The position numbers and the translations under genes are program-made. A stretch of DNA of 64,000 nucleotides from an uncultured Eubacteriales bacterium. Its GTDB lineage: Bacteria > Bacillota > Clostridia > Oscillospirales > Oscillospiraceae. Positions 25,050 to 32,962 of the stretch are shown here, one piece after another. Each line of letters opens with the position of its first letter. Position 1 is the first letter of the stretch. The stretch is from assembly GCA_902475855.1 (NCBI GenBank), contig CABSBF010000006.1, positions 1 through 64,000 on the forward strand, in the 5' to 3' direction. The notes beneath the pieces were generated by a model. It was not told where the DNA came from, did not search any database, and saw only the letters and a list, made by a program, of their open reading frames with translations.

Positions 25050-26633
25050 ATGTCAACTTTAAGAGAAGAGATCAGCCGCCGGCGCACCTTTGCGATCATT
25101 TCGCACCCGGACGCCGGCAAGACCACGCTGACCGAAAAATTCCTGCTCTACGGCGGCGCGATTGCGCAGGCCGGAGCAGTCAAGGGAAAAAAGAACGCCC
25201 GCGCGGCCGTATCGGACTGGATGGAGATCGAAAAGCAGCGCGGCATTTCCGTCACCTCCTCCGTGATGCAGTTCCGCTATGAGGGCTACTGCATCAACAT
25301 TCTGGACACTCCCGGCCATCAGGACTTCTCCGAGGACACCTACCGCACGCTGATGGCAGCGGACTCAGCGGTCATGGTCATCGACGGCAGCAAGGGCGTC
25401 GAGGCGCAGACGCGCAAGCTGTTCAAAGTCTGCGCGATGCGGCATATCCCGATCTTCACCTTTATCAATAAGATGGACCGCGAGGCCAAGGATCCCTTTG
25501 ACCTGCTCGACGAGCTGGAGCGGGAACTGGGCATCGAAACCTACGCCGTCAACTGGCCCATCGGCTGCGGCAAGGAATTTCAGGGCGTTTACGACCGGCA
25601 GAAGGGAAGAATCGACTTCTTCTCCGGCATCTCCGGCAAGAACCGCGCCGACCGCCTGGAGGTCGAGCCGGACGATCCGAAGGTAGACGAGCTGATCGGC
25701 GCAGAGCGCGCAGGCCAGCTTCGCGACGACGTGGAGCTTCTGGGCGCGGGACGCGAGTTCGATCTCGACGAGGTGCGCGCAGGCGCGCTCAGCCCGGTGT
25801 TCTTCGGTTCCGCGCTGACGAATTTCGGCGTCGAGCCCTTCCTGGAGGCCTTCCTGCACATGACGACCCCGCCCCTGCCGCGCGTTGCGGACTGCGGCGT
25901 GATCGACACCTTCTCCCCGGATTTTTCCGCGTTTGTGTTCAAAATTCAGGCGAACATGAACAAGGCGCACCGCGACCGCCTTGCCTTCATGCGCATCTGC
26001 TCCGGCAAGTTCGAGCGCGAGGCCGAGGTGTTCCATGTGCAGGGCAACCGCAAGCTGCGCCTGTCGCAGCCGCAGCAGCTCATGGCGCAGGAGCGCGAGA
26101 TTGTCGATGAGGCCTATGCGGGCGACATCATCGGCGTGTTCGACCCCGGTATCTTCTCTATCGGCGACACCATCACCGTGCCGGGCAAGAAATTCAAATT
26201 CGCAAGGATTCCGACCTTTGCGCCGGAGCATTTTTCCCGCGTCAGCCCCAAGGATACGATGAAGCGCAAGCAATTCGTCAAGGGGACCGAGCAGATCGCG
26301 CAGGAGGGCGCCATCCAGATCTTCCGCGTGCCGAATACCGGCATGGAGGAGGTCATCGTGGGCGTTGTCGGCACGCTGCAATTCGACGTGTTCCGCTACC
26401 GGATGCTCAATGAATACGGTGTGGAGCTGCGCATGGAGGGGCTGCCCTATGAGGTGCTGCGCTTCATCCGTAAGTCGCCCGTGGAGGAAAAGGAGCTGAA
26501 TCTCTCCTCCGATGTGGAACTGCTGGAGGACTACCGCGGCCATCGGCTGCTGGTTTTTTCCAGCCCGTGGGCGGTCGATTTTACCGTCCGCCGCAACCCC
26601 GGACTGGAGCTTGCGGAGACGCTGGAGGACTGA
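25050..26633 (+). CDS. prfC: Peptide chain release factor 3
   Basis: A 527-residue RF3 GTPase that removes RF1/RF2 from the ribosome after termination. G motifs are SHPDAGKTTLTEK (about 18-30), GISVTSS, DTPGHQDFSEDTYRTL and NKMDREAKDP, followed by RF3-specific domains II and III (FVFKIQANMNKAHRDRLAF, VVGTLQFDVFRYRM). Length equals the family norm (about 528). The start at 25050 has a GGGAGGA site; the longer frame upstream lacks one. It is monocistronic, with its own promoter and strong terminator. Confidence 0.96.
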   Translation: MSTLREEISRRRTFAIISHPDAGKTTLTEKFLLYGGAIAQAGAVKGKKNARAAVSDWMEIEKQRGISVTSSVMQFRYEGYCINILDTPGHQDFSEDTYRTLMAADSAVMVIDGSKGVEAQTRKLFKVCAMRHIPIFTFINKMDREAKDPFDLLDELERELGIETYAVNWPIGCGKEFQGVYDRQKGRIDFFSGISGKNRADRLEVEPDDPKVDELIGAERAGQLRDDVELLGAGREFDLDEVRAGALSPVFFGSALTNFGVEPFLEAFLHMTTPPLPRVADCGVIDTFSPDFSAFVFKIQANMNKAHRDRLAFMRICSGKFEREAEVFHVQGNRKLRLSQPQQLMAQEREIVDEAYAGDIIGVFDPGIFSIGDTITVPGKKFKFARIPTFAPEHFSRVSPKDTMKRKQFVKGTEQIAQEGAIQIFRVPNTGMEEVIVGVVGTLQFDVFRYRMLNEYGVELRMEGLPYEVLRFIRKSPVEEKELNLSSDVELLEDYRGHRLLVFSSPWAVDFTVRRNPGLELAETLED

Positions 26634-26637
26634 AAAT

Positions 26638-26676
26638 ACACCCGCCGGGGCAAAACGCCCCGGCGGGTGTTCTTGC
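26638..26676 (+). terminator. Terminator of prfC
   Basis: Perfect 14-bp stem (ACACCCGCCGGGGC and complement), AAAAC loop, then TCTTGCTTG. Confidence 0.8.
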
Positions 26677-26812
26677 TTGCCGGTATTTATGTCCGCACGC
26701 GGTGGAATTCCCGTGATTCCTGTCTGTTTTGACCAAAAAAATGACGTGTTTTTTGATACAATTCACGACGAAAAACAACTTCCATTTTCAGGCCGGAGCG
26801 GGTATAATGTAA

Positions 26813-26818
26813 ATACAC
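26813..26818 (+). promoter_or_regulatory. -10 element before the double nucleotidase gene
   Basis: A perfect TATAAT about 30 bases before the ribosome binding site. No good -35 hexamer is at the right distance, so an activator or other contacts may be needed. Confidence 0.5.
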
Positions 26819-26860
26819 TAATGTGGATAATCATCCGCATAAATGAAAAGGAGGAAAAAC

Positions 26861-29800
26861 ATGAAGAAACTGTTGGCACTGTTTCTTGCTCTCGTGATGG
26901 TCGTTGCACTGCTTGTGCCCGCCGTCAGCGCTGAGGAAGTACAGGAAGACGCTGATGCTGTTGCCGCTTCGCCTCTCGGCGGGGAAACGGCCGCAGGCGG
27001 CGAAACTGTTGATTTCGCGTTTCTCGCGACCTCTGACATGCATGGTCAGATCTACGCAACCGACTATACCCAGCCCTATGAGAAGAGCGGCACCTATAAG
27101 TGCGGCCTCACCCGCGTTGCCACTTACATCAAGGAGATGCGGGCAAAGTACGGCAACAACCTCTTTGTTGCCGACGCAGGCGACACCATTCAGGGCACAC
27201 CTCTGACCTGGTACAACGCTTTCTTTAACAAGCAAGCCGACGGCGATCCCGCGATCAAGGCGTTCCGCACGCTGGGGTATGATCTGTGGGTCGTCGGCAA
27301 CCATGAGTTCAACTACGGTCTGGACATTCTGAACCGTCAGCTGGACTACGCGACCTCCGCTTCCTCCGGCTCGGAGAAGCAGATGGCCACCAGCATGGCT
27401 AACTACCTGGATGCTGCATACAACAGCGACCTCTCCAGAATGTGGGACAAAACCTGGAAGGGCTATGCCCCCTACCTCATCAAGGATTTTAACGGCGTTA
27501 AGGTCGCAGTCATCGGCCTCGGCAACCCCAACATCCACAAGTGGGACCTGGCCAACCATGATGGGATCTACTTTGCAGGCATCTACGATACCTACAAGCA
27601 CTACGAAGCCGAGATGAAGGCCAATGCCGACATGATCGTCGTCGTAACGCACTGCGGCCTCGGCTCCGAGGCAAGCCAGGCAACCGACTCCGTGCGCTAC
27701 CTGGTTGAGAACACCGATTCCATCGACTTTGTGTTCTCCGGCCATGAGCACGGCAGAAACGTCACTCAGATCACGGACAAGGGCGGCAAGACCGTCAACG
27801 TCCTCCAGCCCGGCGACAAGGCTGCCATGGTTTCCCAGGTCGTGGTTTCCTACAACAAGACCACCAAGGAAGCAACCATCAAGGCAGAGAACGTTAAGCT
27901 GGAAAACTACAAGCTCGACGACAACCTCGTGGCGCTCCTGAAGCCCTACGAAGAAGAAGTCTGGGAAAAGTACATGAACGTGAAGATCGGCACTGCCGCG
28001 GGCGATTTCCCGGCTGCCGGCCTCGGCGATGCACCCTCTGCTTTCATGGACCTGATCAATCAGGTTCAGCTCTGGGGCTGCTATGACAAGACGGGCAACA
28101 CCGCAACCACCGATGACGACAAGCCCGCACAGCTCTCCATCTCCGCTCCGCTGACCGCCGGAGACAAAGCCAACCTGATTCCCGCAGGCGATATCAAGCA
28201 GGGCGATATGTTCGGCCTGTACCGCTATGAGAACTGGTTCTATCAGGTCAAGATGAGCGGCAAGGCAGTCCGCACCTGGCTGGAGTTCTCCGCAACCAAG
28301 CTCAAGGTTGACAAGAACGGCAATCCCCATGCGACCAGTCTGACTTATTACGACGTCATTTACGGCGACGGCTTCTCCTATACGCTTGACGCCGGGAAGC
28401 CGGAAGGCTCCCGCGTGACCAAGATGACTTACAACGGTGTGGACGTCACGGACGATCAGGAATTCACCGTTGTTGTGAACAACTACCGCTTCGGCGGCGG
28501 CGGTGACTACGTCAACTATCTGCGTACGCACGGCTGCGATTTCCCGGCTTCCCGCTTCGATGATGCTGTCATCTACTCCACGCAGTATGACATGGATCAG
28601 GGCGAGGATAAGGGACAGGCCCGCGCACTGCTGGGCGCCTACATCCAGGAAAAGGGCACCATTACCCCCGAAATCAAGTCCACCTGGAACATCACCAGAA
28701 GCCACCCCGAGCTGGAAGGCAAGACCTACATCCTGCACACCAATGACGTGCACGGCCAGCTCATGGGCTACGCAAACATTGCCGCACTGAAGAAGGATCT
28801 GGAGTCCAAGGGCGCCGAGGTCATCCTCGTTGACGCAGGCGACTACAGCCAGGGCACGATCTACGTCAGCCTCGACAAGGGCGAGAACGCCATTGTTATG
28901 ATGAACGAGGCCGGCTACGATCTGGCTACGCTCGGCAACCACGAATTCGACTACGGCTATGAACAGCTCAAGGCCAACATGGCGTTCTTCAGCGGCAAGA
29001 TCCTCTGCGCGAACGTTCTGGAGAACGGCAAGCCCATCTTTGACGGACACACCATCATCGAGAGAAACGGCGTGAAGATCGGCTTCTTCGGTCTGGAAAC
29101 GCCGGAGGCCAGCACCAAGGCCAACCCCGCCCTCATCAAGGGCCTGGTTTTCCCGGCAGGCAAGGAAATGTATGCCATTGCCCAGCAGGAAGTTGACGCT
29201 CTGAAGGCAGAGGGTGCAGATATCGTCATCTGCCTGGCACACCTCGGCGTGGACAGCGAGTCCGAGCCGAACCGCTCCTATGACCTGTACAAGAACGTCA
29301 CCGGTATCGACTTCGTGATCGACGGCCACTCCCACACCGTGATGACCGAGGGCGAGAATGGCGAGCCCATCCAGTCCACCGGAACGAAGTTTGAGAACAT
29401 CGGCGTGATCGTGGTTGACAAGGCTACCAAGAAGATCGAGAAGAACTATCTCGAGGCGATCGTCTGGAAGGATCTCGGCGACAAGAAGATCAGCGACAGA
29501 GAGAACGACCGTCCGATGGACGCCGCTGCACAGACTCTGGCTGCTCAGCTGATGGACGAGATCGACGAGAAGTTCGGCGTTCCCTTCGCAAAGAGCGAAG
29601 TTGACCTGAACGGCGCGAAGGATCCCGGCAACCGCACGATGGAAACCAACCTCGGCGACCTCATCACCGACGCTATGATGTGGAAGATCCTGCAGGATAC
29701 CAGCGAAGTTACCGTCCCGAAGGAGAACATCCTGGCCATCACCAACGGCGGCGGCATCCGTGCTTCGATCGCCAAGGGCGAGATCAGCATGAAGGACGTC

Positions 29801-30394
29801 AACACCGTCCTGCCCTTCGGCAACACCCTCTCCGTCGTCTATGTCACCGGCGCTGAGCTGCTCGAGGCTCTGGAAGCATCCACCTATAGCACCCCGAAGG
29901 CAATCGGCGGCTTCCCGCAGGTCTCCGGCCTCAAGTTCACGATTGATGTGAACAAGCCGTATGCCAAGAACGACACCACCTATCCCAACTCCACCTATTA
30001 CGGACCCAAGTCCATCAACCGTGTGAGCATCCAGGAAGTCAATGGCAAGCCCTTCGATCCGAAGGCCACCTATGCCGTCATTACCAACAACTTCCTCGCA
30101 GCCGGCGGCGATACCTACTATGCATTTGCAAGCGCTTCTGCACAGTTCGACACCGGCCTGCCGCTGGATGAAGTCCTGATGGAGTACATCTCCGAGGGTC
30201 TCAACGGCGTCGTTTCCGCAGCACAGTATGAAAAGACGCAGGGCCGTATCACGATCACCAAGGAAGCAAAGCCCGACAGCCCCAAGACCGGCGACAACGG
30301 TATCGATATCTTCATGGTTACCGGCCTGTCCTCCGTGGTTCTGCTCGGCGCAGGTCTCTGCGTGATCTCCCGCAAGAAGAAGGAAGAGAACTGA
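26861..30394 (+). CDS. Wall-anchored double 5'-nucleotidase/metallophosphoesterase
   Basis: A 1177-residue exported protein. Residues 1-24 form a Sec signal peptide (MKKLLALFLALVMVVALLVPAVSA). Two complete modules follow, each a calcineurin-like metallophosphoesterase with a 5'-nucleotidase C-terminal domain. The first has TSDMHGQ (D59-H61), AGDTIQG and GNHEFNYG; the second has TNDVHGQ (near 629-631), AGDYSQG, GNHEFDYG and GHSHTV, then GNRTMETNLGDLITDAM and ITNGGGIR. The C-terminus has a sortase-type signal S1140-PKTG, a hydrophobic stretch and RKKK. It resembles the YfkN-type two-module enzymes and should salvage nucleotides or cyclic nucleotides outside the cell. The first motif favours a 2',3'-cyclic phosphodiesterase/3'-nucleotidase role, but specificity is inferred. 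The start has an AAAAGGAGG site. Confidence 0.93.
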   Translation: MKKLLALFLALVMVVALLVPAVSAEEVQEDADAVAASPLGGETAAGGETVDFAFLATSDMHGQIYATDYTQPYEKSGTYKCGLTRVATYIKEMRAKYGNNLFVADAGDTIQGTPLTWYNAFFNKQADGDPAIKAFRTLGYDLWVVGNHEFNYGLDILNRQLDYATSASSGSEKQMATSMANYLDAAYNSDLSRMWDKTWKGYAPYLIKDFNGVKVAVIGLGNPNIHKWDLANHDGIYFAGIYDTYKHYEAEMKANADMIVVVTHCGLGSEASQATDSVRYLVENTDSIDFVFSGHEHGRNVTQITDKGGKTVNVLQPGDKAAMVSQVVVSYNKTTKEATIKAENVKLENYKLDDNLVALLKPYEEEVWEKYMNVKIGTAAGDFPAAGLGDAPSAFMDLINQVQLWGCYDKTGNTATTDDDKPAQLSISAPLTAGDKANLIPAGDIKQGDMFGLYRYENWFYQVKMSGKAVRTWLEFSATKLKVDKNGNPHATSLTYYDVIYGDGFSYTLDAGKPEGSRVTKMTYNGVDVTDDQEFTVVVNNYRFGGGGDYVNYLRTHGCDFPASRFDDAVIYSTQYDMDQGEDKGQARALLGAYIQEKGTITPEIKSTWNITRSHPELEGKTYILHTNDVHGQLMGYANIAALKKDLESKGAEVILVDAGDYSQGTIYVSLDKGENAIVMMNEAGYDLATLGNHEFDYGYEQLKANMAFFSGKILCANVLENGKPIFDGHTIIERNGVKIGFFGLETPEASTKANPALIKGLVFPAGKEMYAIAQQEVDALKAEGADIVICLAHLGVDSESEPNRSYDLYKNVTGIDFVIDGHSHTVMTEGENGEPIQSTGTKFENIGVIVVDKATKKIEKNYLEAIVWKDLGDKKISDRENDRPMDAAAQTLAAQLMDEIDEKFGVPFAKSEVDLNGAKDPGNRTMETNLGDLITDAMMWKILQDTSEVTVPKENILAITNGGGIRASIAKGEISMKDVNTVLPFGNTLSVVYVTGAELLEALEASTYSTPKAIGGFPQVSGLKFTIDVNKPYAKNDTTYPNSTYYGPKSINRVSIQEVNGKPFDPKATYAVITNNFLAAGGDTYYAFASASAQFDTGLPLDEVLMEYISEGLNGVVSAAQYEKTQGRITITKEAKPDSPKTGDNGIDIFMVTGLSSVVLLGAGLCVISRKKKEEN

Positions 30395-30428
30395 TTGCTC
30401 TCCGCTTCTGAAGCAACCGCATAATACA

Positions 30429-30468
30429 ATCCCGCCCGCCGGATTTCCGGCGGGCGGGATCTTTTGTA
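30429..30468 (+). terminator. Terminator of the double nucleotidase gene
   Basis: Perfect 14-bp stem (ATCCCGCCCGCCGG and complement), ATTT loop, then CTTTTGT. Confidence 0.82.
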
Positions 30469-30476
30469 CTTCCGGC

Positions 30477-30584
30477 ATGGTATTTAGCCTATACAGGATT
30501 CATAGTACACCAGATTGCCTCTGCGACGGATGCAAATACTGCCGTAAGATCTGCGGACAATTCTGTTGCAGCGCGGGAGGTTAA
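30477..30584 (+). CDS. Cys-rich mini-ORF with a ferredoxin-type motif
   Basis: A 35-codon frame, ATG to TAA, squeezed between two terminators. Seven of its last 22 residues are cysteines, and CDGCKYCRKICG matches the 4Fe-4S spacing C-x2-C-x2-C-x3-C, followed by FCCSAGG. No convincing ribosome binding site or promoter is seen, and the stop codon abuts the next terminator hairpin. It could be a real mini-protein, a remnant of an iron-sulphur gene, or chance. I do not know a family for it. Expression would need read-through of the upstream terminator or an unseen promoter. Confidence 0.3.
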   Translation: MVFSLYRIHSTPDCLCDGCKYCRKICGQFCCSAGG

Positions 30585-30616
30585 AAAAGTCCGGACAGTT
30601 TCCGTCCGGACTTTTT
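30583..30616. terminator. Bidirectional Rho-independent terminator
   Basis: AAAAAAGTCCGGAC ... GTCCGGACTTTTT, a perfect 8-bp core with T runs on both strands. It serves the leftward membrane protein gene and anything read rightward from 30477. Confidence 0.85.
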
Positions 30617-30677
30617 CACACTATTTGCAGTTATTCCGCCGTTCCCGCGCCGTTCGTTATAAGCGGCGCCATAAGTG

Positions 30678-31142
30678 TCAGGCGGATTTTTTGCGCTCCT
30701 GCTCCATGGCAAGCGCGATGGAGGACTGCCGTACTCTGTGGAAGGTCATCAGGCGGCCGAGCCAGCCGATCAGTGTTGCAAAGAAGCCAATATAGCAGGT
30801 CAGAACGACTGGCAGACTGCTCAGCAGCATCCCGCACAGGGCAAAGACCATGGAGGTCAGCAGCGTCAGGGAGCCGAGACGCCAGAGCCATGCGGCGCAC
30901 AGGCGCAGAACGCGCATTCGTTTGGAGGGAACAGGCGCCTGCGCGGAGCGCAGCAGCACAGATTCCCGGATGCGCATGACAGTCACATTGGCGCATTGGA
31001 GAAGCCAGTACAAAAAGACCGCCTCCTTGCCGATTACCGTGCCGAAGCCGAAGCCGATAAACAGGCACATGATACCGGCCATGCCAAGACCGCCGACGGC
31101 AAGACAGAGCGTCGCGCGAAGCAGCAGATCCTTTTGTTTCAT
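30678..31142 (-). CDS. Membrane protein of unknown function
   Basis: A 154-residue protein with about four membrane segments (near 12-34, 38-56, 82-103 and 108-130) and a basic cytoplasmic tail (EQERKKSA). I do not recognise the family. The start has an AGGAGGG site and a near-consensus promoter upstream. It follows the zinc-ribbon gene on the same strand after 86 bases that contain its own promoter, so it is probably independently transcribed. No function is proposed. Confidence 0.72.
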   Translation of the reverse strand: MKQKDLLLRATLCLAVGGLGMAGIMCLFIGFGFGTVIGKEAVFLYWLLQCANVTVMRIRESVLLRSAQAPVPSKRMRVLRLCAAWLWRLGSLTLLTSMVFALCGMLLSSLPVVLTCYIGFFATLIGWLGRLMTFHRVRQSSIALAMEQERKKSA

Positions 31143-31196
31143 CCGCAGCCCTCCTAGAAATTAAAGTTGCAGGGTCAGAATTCACAGCGGAGATAT

Positions 31197-31225
31197 ATTA
31201 TAGCGCGAATACTTGAAAAAAGCAA
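31197..31225 (-). promoter_or_regulatory. Promoter of the membrane protein gene
   Basis: Minus strand TTGCTT, 17-bp spacer, TATAAT. Confidence 0.78.
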
Positions 31226-31228
31226 GCC

Positions 31229-32053
31229 TTAATGGCAGTAAGGACAGGGTGTATAGCCGCGGGAAATGGCAAGATTGACGCTGAAGGCCCAGTAGCTTTC
31301 CTCCTTGAAGTGCGGGCAACTGTAGACATGGTAGTAGCCGGTGCCGTCATTTTCGATGAAGGCGACGTGCGCATCGACAAAATCCGACTTGCGCACCAAA
31401 CGGTCGCGCTCCTTGGTGACCGCTCCAAGCTGCGAGGTCAGGCCTTCGGCCTTGGCGATCCAGTCGTCGAGCTGCTTGGCGCTGTCCGCGTTCTCCTGCA
31501 CCAGACGCAGGTTCTCTTCCTGCAATTCGCGGATGCTCAGCTCGGTTTCGGAGTTCTGCATCCGGTAGATATTCAGCTCCTGTTCCAGCTTTGTGATGTT
31601 GCGGTCGCGTTCGGAGAGCTTATCCCGCGCGTCAGCAAGCGCGTCGCGTGTGTCCACCAGCTCCACCTGCATCTGACCGACCTCCACGGCGCGGCGGTTG
31701 AGCTCCTCCTCCTGCACACGCAGGCGGTTGCGCTCCTGCCGGAAGCGGCCAAAGTAGAAGTGCAGGCCGTAGCCGCAGGCGCCGAGCAGAAGAACACACA
31801 CGATGGACAGCAGCACCGTTGCCGCCGTCAGCCGGTGCAGGCGGCGGCGGAAGACGGAGGGCGCCTTTTTCTGCTGCTGTGCCTTTTTCGCAGGCTGGGG
31901 GGCTGCGCCGGGGGTCTCCGGCCGGCGCTCCGGCAGGGTAATATGCTTCGACATATAGGGGGAATCGCGCAGGGGTTCATCAACTACACCGGCGCAATCC
32001 TCGCAAAAAACCTGCCCTTCCGGAATCCGGCGGCCGCAGCGGATACAGTTCAT
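31229..32053 (-). CDS. Zinc-ribbon, single-pass coiled-coil protein with C-terminal Cys/His motif
   Basis: A 274-residue protein with a mosaic layout. Residues 1-21 are a zinc ribbon (C3-x2-C6 and C17-x2-C20), 30-65 a Pro/Gln/Lys-rich linker, 75-98 a membrane helix, and 100-215 a long coiled coil. Residues 230-274 end with YYHVYSCPHF ... AISRGYTPCPYC, the YHxxxCxxF ... A..GY.PCxxC pattern of an Ada-like metal-binding module seen at the ends of some exported nucleases. The N-terminus should be cytoplasmic and the coiled coil and C-terminal module outside. I know no named family. A DNA- or wall-binding tether is one guess. It has its own promoter and a GGAGGGTCG site. Confidence 0.75.
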   Translation of the reverse strand: MNCIRCGRRIPEGQVFCEDCAGVVDEPLRDSPYMSKHITLPERRPETPGAAPQPAKKAQQQKKAPSVFRRRLHRLTAATVLLSIVCVLLLGACGYGLHFYFGRFRQERNRLRVQEEELNRRAVEVGQMQVELVDTRDALADARDKLSERDRNITKLEQELNIYRMQNSETELSIRELQEENLRLVQENADSAKQLDDWIAKAEGLTSQLGAVTKERDRLVRKSDFVDAHVAFIENDGTGYYHVYSCPHFKEESYWAFSVNLAISRGYTPCPYCH

Positions 32054-32082
32054 ACCCGACCCTCCATTCGTGTTTTTTCTCT

Positions 32083-32111
32083 ATTTTACAACAAATTAAG
32101 CAAAAAGTAAA
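32083..32111 (-). promoter_or_regulatory. Promoter of the zinc-ribbon coiled-coil gene
   Basis: Minus strand TTTACT, 17-bp spacer, TAAAAT, about 18 bases before the ribosome binding site. Confidence 0.65.
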
Positions 32112-32134
32112 GGCGGCGTTGGCAAGAGCAAAAG

Positions 32135-32178
32135 AGGAAAAAACTCTCCCCGGCCTTCACCAGAAGACCGGGGAGAGT
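32135..32178 (-). terminator. Rho-independent terminator of thiT
   Basis: On the minus strand ACTCTCCCCGG/CCGGGGAGAGT (11 bp) is followed by TTTTTTCCTCTTTT, a few bases past the thiT stop codon. Confidence 0.85.
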
Positions 32179-32187
32179 AAGAGAAGA

Positions 32188-32748
32188 TCAGATTTTCATT
32201 TCACCGCGCATGTATTTCCCAAGCGGGACGGAGAGCAGCGCGATGACCACGACAGCCAGAATGGTGTTCGGCAGCATATACGAGCCATTGTACAGGGTGG
32301 AATAGACCCAGGTGTTCGTCATGTGCAGGCCGAAAATGTCCGTCATGTATTCGGCGTAGATGGTGATGCCGCTGATGAAGTGGATGACAAAGCGGGCAAG
32401 GCAGCCGACCAGCGCAGCCAGCCATGCAGTCTTGGACTTGCCGCGGAACAGACCGGCGAAGCCGACAAACATATAAGCAACGCTGTAGTCCAGCAGCATG
32501 GACTGCCAGTTGATTGCGGTGCCGCCGGCGAGGAAGAACTTCAGCGTGCCGAAAACCAGACCGGTGCCGAGGCCCCAGGTCCAGCCCCAGCGGATGGCGC
32601 AGAGGATCAGCGGGATCATGACCAGGTCGATGGAGCCGCCGAAGCCGCCGAATTCCAGTCCGATGGGAATTTTCAGATAGCTCAGGGCGATTGCCATGGC
32701 GGTGAAGATGGCGCACTCGCAGAGTGCAAGGAGTTTCTTGTGACGCAT
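32188..32748 (-). CDS. thiT: Thiamine ECF transporter S component
   Basis: A 186-residue membrane protein with six predicted helices, of the ThiT (YuaJ) family of energy-coupling factor substrate-binding subunits. Typical segments are the N-terminal LCECAIFTAMAIALSYLKI, GGSIDLVMIPLILCAIRWGWTWGLGTGLVFG, and a C-terminal YNGSYMLPNTILAVVV with aromatic residues that form the thiamine pocket. It takes up thiamine with a shared EcfAAT module encoded elsewhere. The start at 32748 has a CGGAGGC site. A TPP riboswitch and a terminator-like attenuator lie directly upstream, which confirms the substrate and the control. Confidence 0.93.
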   Translation of the reverse strand: MRHKKLLALCECAIFTAMAIALSYLKIPIGLEFGGFGGSIDLVMIPLILCAIRWGWTWGLGTGLVFGTLKFFLAGGTAINWQSMLLDYSVAYMFVGFAGLFRGKSKTAWLAALVGCLARFVIHFISGITIYAEYMTDIFGLHMTNTWVYSTLYNGSYMLPNTILAVVVIALLSVPLGKYMRGEMKI

Positions 32749-32760
32749 AATATGCCTCCG

Positions 32761-32804
32761 AAAAAAGAATTCCGCACTGCAAACCGTTCCAGGAAGCAGC
32801 ACGG
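32761..32804 (-). terminator. Attenuator downstream of the TPP riboswitch
   Basis: On the minus strand CCGTGCTGC/GCAGTGCGG (nine pairs, two G-U) is followed by AATTCTTTTTT, just before the thiT ribosome binding site. It looks like the expression platform: thiamine pyrophosphate binding should favour this terminator. Confidence 0.78.
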
Positions 32805-32810
32805 AAATAG

Positions 32811-32910
32811 AGCCTGCATCTTTCCCTACGACGGTATTAACCGTATCAGGTTTGCGGGTCAGGACGTCTGCCGCCCAATCTCAGCCGGAAGCATCCGGCA
32901 CCCCGAAGAA
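32811..32910 (-). ncRNA. TPP riboswitch (THI element)
   Basis: Minus-strand leader of thiT with the conserved THI segments in order: CGGGGTGCC, GCTGAGATTGGG, ACCCGCAAACCTGAT, GGTTAATACC and GTAGGGAAAGATGC. This is the thiamine pyrophosphate aptamer; with the downstream attenuator it should switch thiT off when TPP is plentiful. Confidence 0.95.
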
Positions 32911-32933
32911 TGATCTGTTGTGCGTTCGGCGGT

Positions 32934-32962
32934 ATTATATCGCAGGAAGCGAAGAATGTCAA
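32934..32962 (-). promoter_or_regulatory. Promoter of the TPP riboswitch-thiT unit
   Basis: Minus strand TTGACA, 17-bp spacer, TATAAT, a consensus promoter whose -35 overlaps the plsX stop codon. Predicted start near 32927. Confidence 0.88.

Noticed and set aside
26831..30478. A 1215-codon open frame on the minus strand opposite the double nucleotidase
   Set aside because: It mirrors the codon pattern of the real gene and has no family motifs; the plus strand has a signal peptide, metal motifs and an anchor.
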